Positions 62,339-64,000 of a stretch of 64,000 bases of DNA are shown piece after piece; the first letter of the stretch is position 1, and each line of letters starts with the position of its first letter. This DNA comes from an uncultured Maribacter sp. Lineage in GTDB: Bacteria > Bacteroidota > Bacteroidia > Flavobacteriales > Flavobacteriaceae. The stretch is taken from positions 620,001 to 684,000 of the forward strand of contig CANMKG010000002.1 in assembly GCA_947498505.1 (NCBI GenBank), given 5' to 3'. Made by a program: the position numbers and the translations under genes. Under the pieces are notes generated by a model. The model searched no databases and was not told the origin of the DNA. It worked only from the letters and a program-made list of their open reading frames with translations.

Positions 62339-64000
62339 ATGAACAAAATATTGATATTTAAAACATGCCTATTATTTGTTTTTCTGCAATCGTGTACGAA
62401 AGAAGAAAATAAAGGGATATTAGTAAAAAGTCCAAATTCAAACTTTGAATTTACTTTAAAAATACAGGAAGATATATCAACACCAATATATTCGGTTGAT
62501 TATAAAGATAACACAGTCGTTAATAATTCTAAACTTGGTTTTGTATGGGGGATAGACACCTTACAACTAAAACCTTCTGAAACTTTCAACGTAACTGAGG
62601 TAAGTACAAATAAAGTAGACACAAGCTGGAAACCTGTCTATGGAGAAAAAAATGAATACTCAGAAACATATAATGAATCCGTTTTTAAGTTTGGAAATCA
62701 AGAAAATGAAGAGGTATTTAACTTAAGAGTACGGGCATATAACGAAGGTGTTGCCTTTAGGTATGAGTTTTCTAACCCTTCGAATGATTTAATTTACATT
62801 CAAAAAGAAAATACCGAGTTTTCATTACCTCTACAATCATCAGCATGGGCTTCGATAAGGGCACAAAAAGAAATCATTAAAATGCCAATTGCGGATATTA
62901 CCAAAGCTGTAGAAAGACCGTTATTGATTGAATTGCAAGACTCTACATTTGTGGCGATTGGAGAGGCAGCTTTAGTAGATTATTCTAGAATGAAGTTTAC
63001 CAAAAAGCAAGACAGTCTGGAAACTTTAGTTTCTGAATTAAGTGGTAGGGTAAAGTTTAATTCTTCGTTTAAAACGCCATGGCGCTTTATAATGGCGTCT
63101 GAAAGGCCTGGGGAATTATTAGAACATAATTATCTTCTTTTGAATTTAAATGAGCCTAATAAGCTAGAGACCAATTCATGGATAAAGCCAGGTAAAATTA
63201 TTAGAGAAAGTACTTTAACAACTCAAGGAGGAATGGCTTGTGTTGATTTTGCCGAAAAGCATAATTTACAGTTTATAGAATTTGATGCTGGCTGGTATGG
63301 TAATGAATATGATGATGCGTCGGATGCAACTACTGTTACAATTGATCCAAAAAGATCCAAGGGACCATTAGATTTATTAGGAGTTATTGAATATGCTAAA
63401 AGTAAAAATATAGGGGTTATACTATATGTAAACAGGAGGTCATTAGAAAAACAATTAGATGATGTGCTGCCTTTGTTAAGCTCTTGGGGTGTAGGTGGGG
63501 TAAAATATGGGTTTGTTAACGTAGGTTCTCAAAAGTGGACAAGTTGGTTGCATGATGCTGTTAGAAAGGCAGCTGATTATAAGTTAATGGTTGATGTGCA
63601 CGATGAATATAGACCAACTGGATATTCAAGAACATATCCAAACTTAATGACGCAAGAAGGTATTAGGGGAGATGAGGAGTCCCCAGAAAATGCTATGGTT
63701 ATTAATACCATTTTTACAAGAATGATAGCTGGTGCGGGTGACCAAACAAATTGTTATTTTGCTTCTAGAGTAACTGAAAAAATGGGCTCTCATGTTTCGC
63801 AATTAGCGAAAGCCGTATGTATTTATAGTCCATGGCAATTTCTTTATTGGTATGATAGACCTGAAGGTTCTGTTGCTAACGAAGAAGGAGCAGGAGGGAG
63901 CAAAATGTTCATAAAAGAAGTGCCAGAATTAGCATTTTATGATGCGCTTCCTACGGTTTGGGATAATACTAAAGTAATTAATGGCTACCCAGGAGAGTAT
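62339..64000 (+). CDS. Glycoside hydrolase family 97 enzyme, C-terminus outside window
   Basis: From ATG 62339 (MNKILIFKTCLLFVFLQSCTKEE, lipobox Cys19) the frame is open for 554 codons to the window end. The GH97 N-terminal beta-sandwich (VKSPNSNFEFTLKIQ) and TIM barrel (FIEFDAGWYGNEYDD, IGVILYVNRRS, VDVHDEYRPTGYSRTYPNLMTQE) are clear. As in the copy at 50042, the position of the retaining nucleophile reads GGVKYGF with Gly. It is a paralogue rather than a duplicate, differing in most residues. Its own leader with a long hairpin suggests a separate transcript. The rest of the gene lies beyond 64000. Confidence 0.9.
   Translation, partial: MNKILIFKTCLLFVFLQSCTKEENKGILVKSPNSNFEFTLKIQEDISTPIYSVDYKDNTVVNNSKLGFVWGIDTLQLKPSETFNVTEVSTNKVDTSWKPVYGEKNEYSETYNESVFKFGNQENEEVFNLRVRAYNEGVAFRYEFSNPSNDLIYIQKENTEFSLPLQSSAWASIRAQKEIIKMPIADITKAVERPLLIELQDSTFVAIGEAALVDYSRMKFTKKQDSLETLVSELSGRVKFNSSFKTPWRFIMASERPGELLEHNYLLLNLNEPNKLETNSWIKPGKIIRESTLTTQGGMACVDFAEKHNLQFIEFDAGWYGNEYDDASDATTVTIDPKRSKGPLDLLGVIEYAKSKNIGVILYVNRRSLEKQLDDVLPLLSSWGVGGVKYGFVNVGSQKWTSWLHDAVRKAADYKLMVDVHDEYRPTGYSRTYPNLMTQEGIRGDEESPENAMVINTIFTRMIAGAGDQTNCYFASRVTEKMGSHVSQLAKAVCIYSPWQFLYWYDRPEGSVANEEGAGGSKMFIKEVPELAFYDALPTVWDNTKVINGYPGEY

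Noticed and set aside
1-64000. Search for CRISPR arrays, tRNA, rRNA and insertion sequences
   Set aside because: No regular spaced repeats, cloverleaf-like sequences, ribosomal segments or transposase reading frames were noticed by eye.

Overview
The window reads as chromosome of a marine-type member of the Bacteroidota, class Flavobacteriia. The evidence is low GC, a SusC/SusD pair with an STN-type TonB receptor, ECF sigma and FecR genes, Bacteroidota promoters of the TTTG-N19-TAnnTTTG type, many lipoprotein signals and very weak Shine-Dalgarno sites. I see no tRNA, rRNA, CRISPR array, transposase or integrase. Coding sequence runs off both ends.

Region A (1-7664) is mixed. It holds the start of an unknown gene, a small HTH gene facing an operon of three small genes (one a 52-aa lipoprotein overlapping its neighbour out of frame), a secreted metalloprotease, a methyltransferase, a cysteine-cluster protein, a NamZ-type muramidase, a LolE/FtsX-type permease and an aldose epimerase. 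Region B (7664-22392) is respiratory and sulfur/nitrogen redox: Crp/Fnr regulator, di-haem cytochrome c peroxidase, SulP transporter, CstB-like persulfide dioxygenase-sulfurtransferase, a 45-aa membrane protein, an exonuclease/GIY-YIG protein, a YdeP-type molybdoenzyme, NrfHA nitrite reductase and a fused CcsBA haem lyase that would mature the c-type cytochromes. Two ATGAY-N4-RTCAT palindromes here may be Crp/Fnr sites.

Region C (22389-36862) is a uronate module around a LacI regulator. On the minus strand are lacI, a ThuA protein, an SDR reductase, uxuA and uxaC, which together turn glucuronate into 2-keto-3-deoxygluconate. On the plus strand, beginning behind a perfect CGCAATCGATTGCG operator, are two exported Gfo/Idh/MocA proteins, a second SDR, a three-part TRAP transporter and a c-haem PVC-type lipoprotein.

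Region D (36882-64000) is a polysaccharide utilisation locus: AraC regulator, ECF sigma, FecR, SusC, SusD, GH3, a GH43-like propeller protein, a decayed DUF5703 gene, GH97 and GH29. Facing it is a four-gene cassette usually associated with Planctomycetes (DUF2231-cytochrome-LRR, beta-propeller, DUF1501, DUF1549/DUF1553 cytochrome). Then come a membrane-anchored winged-helix regulator and a second GH97 cut by the window end.

Read together, C and D suggest uptake and breakdown of a fucose- and uronate-containing glycan, with an unusual number of exported oxidoreductases and c-type haem proteins. The idea that sugars are oxidised outside the cytoplasm and electrons passed to cytochromes is inference, but it is the best candidate here for an undescribed system.
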